Assembly (NCBI GenBank): GCA_902550325.1
Contig: CACCYT010000003.1
Span: 37,283-101,282 of the forward strand
Origin: an uncultured Bacteroidota bacterium
GTDB lineage: Bacteria; Bacteroidota; Bacteroidia; Flavobacteriales; Flavobacteriaceae
DNA length: 64,000 bases
Reading direction: 5' to 3'
The notes under the pieces were generated by a model. The model saw only the letters and a program-made list of their open reading frames with translations. It had not been told where the DNA came from and did not search any database. A program made the translations under genes and the position numbers. Position 1 is the first letter of the stretch, and the number at the start of each line of letters is the position of its first letter. Below, piece after piece: positions 61,473 through 64,000 of the stretch.

Positions 61473-63419
61473 ATGAGAAAACTAACTAAAAAGGAGAGAT
61501 TTCAAGAAAAGGTACTTTCAAGATATCAAGTATACAATAGTGTTTTTGCTACTCTTCCATATGATTCAATTTCAAATACAGGACAACTTTTACCAATCCT
61601 CACAAGTTTGTGTGAACAGGGTTTTAAAAATAAGTCTGAGCCAAAAGATATTATTGAAAATTTTTTTTCCAAGTACTGTGATGAATATACCAATAAAGAA
61701 AGAGTTTCTCTATTATTCAGGTTTATTCAGTACATAGAAAGACAAGTTGTTCTATTTGATGCCATAGAAGATGCATCTTTCAAAGACATAAATAACGTTG
61801 ATGGAATCGGTACCCTCAGAAATCTCAAGGAGGAATTTGAAAATAATCACACCAAAGAGGATCTAACTAAATACCTAAATAAGATTTACATAAGACCTGT
61901 TTTAACAGCCCACCCAACTCAATTTTATCCTGGCTCTGTCCTAGGTATTATAACAGATTTATCAAAATCTATCAAAGAAAATGACTTAAAAAATATTAAA
62001 GATTTATTATCTCAACTTGGAAAAACCCCTTTCTTTAAATCTAATAAACCAACTCCCTATGACGAGGCAGTAAACTTATGTTGGTACTTAGAAAATGTTT
62101 TTTATAACTCAATAGCTGATATTCTTAAATATGTAAGATCGAATATTTCTGAAAATAATTTCAAGAATTTTAACTTAATATCTCTTGGATTTTGGCCAGG
62201 TGGAGATAGAGACGGTAACCCTTTTGTAACAACAAAAACAACATTAAAAACAGCCCTTAAACTCAGGTCTGATATACTTAAAAACTATTATCGTGATGTT
62301 AGAAAATTAAGAAGAAGGTTAACCTTTAAAAATATAGAATCTGAAATATCAGAAATTGAAAATAGACTTTACATGAGTATGAATCAAGACTCTATTAATG
62401 TTGATCTTGATCTCAATGATTTACAATTAAGACTTAACAAAATCAGACAAATTTTAATCAATGATCACCAGTCTTTATTTTTAGAACAACTGGATGACTT
62501 AATTCTTAAGGTTAAAGTTTTTGGTTATCATTTTGCAACACTTGACATCAGACAAGATTCAAGAATTCACTCATATGTTTTTAGTAAGATTATTAAAAAG
62601 ATAAAACCTGATGATTACAGTAAATATATTGATTCATGTAAGTATAATTTAGAACAATTGGTTAGCTCAGCAGTCAAAAACAAAAAAAACAAACAGTTAA
62701 AAGCTTTTACTAAGGAGAACAGAAAGGTTTTGGATCAACTTTCAATTTCCAGCTTCAACTCATATCAAAAATTTAAAAACCACCCAAGTTTTTTAAGTTA
62801 TTTGGAAAATATGACAACAATTAAATATTATTCCAAGACAAACATTGGAAGTAGACCTTCGAAAAGGTCAGGTGATGATTCTAAGTTCGATTTTGACAGT
62901 TTAAGAGCAATTCCGTTCGTTGGTAGTTGGGCACAGTTAAAACAAAATGTTCCCGGTTTTTTTGGTTTTGGAACTGCGCTCAATCAATTTTACAAAAAAA
63001 ATAATTTTAAATCAGTCAAAAAGCTTTATGAAGAAGTTCCATTTTTTAGGGCTTTGGTTTCAAATAGTATGATGAGCTTAAATAAGTCTTTTTTTGAACT
63101 AACTGCCTATATGTCTAAAAATGAGATCTATGGAGAATTTTGGAATATAATATATGATGAGTATTTATTAACAAAAAAAATGCTATTAATGCTTACTGGT
63201 TATAATGAGTTAATGGAAAATGAACCTGCTAACAAAGCTTCGGTTGATATTAGAGAAAAAATAATTTTACCCTTAGTAACAATTCAGCAATATGCTCTTC
63301 AACACATAAATTTTTTGAAAAGGAATAATCCAAAGTCTTTAAATGAAATTAATACATTTGAAAAAATAGTCACTAGATCTCTCTTTGGAAATATAAATGC
63401 AAGTAGAAATTCAGCGTAA
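61473..63419 (+). pseudogene. ppc: Phosphoenolpyruvate carboxylase homologue lacking the catalytic core
   Basis: An intact frame of 648 residues; family members usually have about 850-930. The N-terminal half is normal: catalytic His147 in TAHPTQFY (E. coli H138), GFWPGGDRDGNPFVT and LDIRQDSRIH with Arg360 (E. coli R396). The C-terminal part is also normal: TNIGSRPSKR with Arg461 (E. coli R713) and FVGSWAQLKQNVPGFFG. The stretch between, which should hold GYSDSxKDxG (K546) and the HGRGG loop (H579/R581), is missing: R360 to R461 is 101 residues instead of 317. There is no stop or frameshift, and the join falls near residue 390 (about 62640). It should not carboxylate PEP. It may be a natural deletion or an assembly error. 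Confidence 0.82.
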
Positions 63420-63421
63420 AC

Positions 63422-64000
63422 TTAGCAGCTGTAATAATTGAAAGCTTTTAAAATAGTTGATTTGGGGACATCAACATCAAAAATAAGATCACCTATATTT
63501 TTGAGAAGAACAAATTTTATCTTTTCATCAATATTTTTTTTATCGTGATACATTAATTTGATGATACTATTTATAGTTGAAGCATTAAATTCAATTTTTG
63601 GGTAAATTTTTAGAAGATGATTTTTAATTTTATCAACCATTTTAATTTCAAATCCACATATCACATTTGATATATAAGATTCTATTATTAAACCTATTGC
63701 GATTGATTCGCCATGCAGCAGATTATTACTTGTTGACATAAAAAATGTCTCGATTGCATGGCCTATAGTATGTCCAAAATTTAGACCTTTTCTAAGCTGC
63801 TTTTCGTATTTATCTTTAGTAACAAAACTTTTTTTTATTTTTATTGAGTTTGTTATTATTTGAGATGAAAAGTTAATTTTATCACAATTAGTTAGTTGAT
63901 TAAATTTTGAATTTGTTCGGGATATTAAACTGTGTTTATAAATTTCACAATAACCACTTCTGATTTCTCTTTCCTCAAGTGTATCTAAATACTGAAGATC
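63422..64000 (-). CDS. aroB: 3-dehydroquinate synthase, C-terminal part (5' end outside the window)
   Basis: The minus-strand frame is open from the stop at 63422 to the window edge at 64000. It contains EIRSGYCEIYKH, GLNFGHTIGHAIE with metal-binding His, and HGESIAIGL with another ligand His, all AroB hallmarks, then YHDKKNIDEKIKFVLL near the end. About 192 of roughly 350 residues are present. It converts DAHP to 3-dehydroquinate in the shikimate pathway. Convergent with the PEP carboxylase homologue with a 2-base gap. Confidence 0.93.
   Translation of the reverse strand, partial: DLQYLDTLEEREIRSGYCEIYKHSLISRTNSKFNQLTNCDKINFSSQIITNSIKIKKSFVTKDKYEKQLRKGLNFGHTIGHAIETFFMSTSNNLLHGESIAIGLIIESYISNVICGFEIKMVDKIKNHLLKIYPKIEFNASTINSIIKLMYHDKKNIDEKIKFVLLKNIGDLIFDVDVPKSTILKAFNYYSC

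Noticed and set aside
1-64000. CRISPR arrays, insertion sequences, prophage or rRNA operons
   Set aside because: No regularly spaced repeats, transposase, integrase, phage structural genes or rRNA segments were seen on either strand.

Overview
The window reads as chromosomal DNA of a marine Flavobacteriia-type Bacteroidetes. It is strongly AT-rich, has almost no Shine-Dalgarno sequences, uses several TTG/GTG starts, and carries lineage hallmarks: a fused ResB-CcsA protein, secreted proteins with type IX secretion (T9SS)-like C-termini, a eukaryote-like class II glutamine synthetase, a two-motif DnaJ, a 1121-residue SecA, flexirubin-free C40 carotenoid genes, lamin-tail lipoproteins and small flavobacterial membrane proteins. 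No insertion sequence, prophage, CRISPR array or rRNA operon was seen. One tRNA (Arg, anticodon ACG) is present. Marine habitat is an inference from the sulfatase, sodium/calcium antiporter and carotenoid genes.

Layout. 1-6.1 kb: end of guaB, periplasmic folding factors (SurA plus a SurA-like lipoprotein) and cytochrome c assembly. 6.1-11.2 kb: a minus-strand acyl-CoA/leucine-type catabolic set (nitronate monooxygenase, crotonase, methylcrotonyl-CoA carboxylase beta) divergent from an acyl-CoA synthetase. 11.2-23.7 kb: a cell-surface/secretion region with a GH3 beta-glucosidase lipoprotein, a parallel beta-helix protein, a 49-residue peptide gene, a T9SS-type adhesin-like protein, an S1 sulfatase lipoprotein and three NTF2-like lipoproteins. 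23.7-26.4 kb: a secreted caspase/TPR protein enclosed by two copies of a 32-bp repeat and lying next to tRNA-Arg. 26.5-29.5 kb: a small membrane protein coupled to an S9 peptidase. 29.5-33.5 kb: carotenoid cluster cruF-crtI/D-crtA / crtY. 33.6-33.9 kb: a self-contained unit with a foldable leader and a 45-residue YRGV-repeat protein.

33.9-42.3 kb: asparaginase with a coupled small protein, antiporter, glutamine synthetase, the purM-prfA-pyrF operon, AmtB and a TorF-like porin (a nitrogen-assimilation flavour). 42.4-47.4 kb: fluoride channel, lamin-tail lipoproteins, MazG-like pyrophosphohydrolase, IlvE and a TIGR01777 epimerase. 47.5-52.2 kb: grpE-dnaJ, a sigma-54-type response regulator without its DNA-binding domain, M28 peptidase and PAP2 phosphatase. 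52.2-60.7 kb: msrA, glycosyltransferase, secA, DUF2795, lnt, pssA, and an XRE regulator with a small lipoprotein. 60.9-64 kb: Lrp/AsnC regulator, a PEP carboxylase lacking its catalytic core, and the 3' part of aroB.

The most notable points are: (i) the PEP carboxylase has an internal in-frame loss of about 215 residues that removes the K546/H579/R581-equivalent region; (ii) three real genes shorter than 50 codons (16893-17042, 33715-33852, 34859-35005), of which one looks like a signal peptide plus a roughly ten-residue secreted tail and one has a leader with two mutually exclusive hairpins; (iii) the repeat-flanked caspase gene beside a tRNA; (iv) a CrtA-type oxygenase in a CruF-containing carotenoid cluster.
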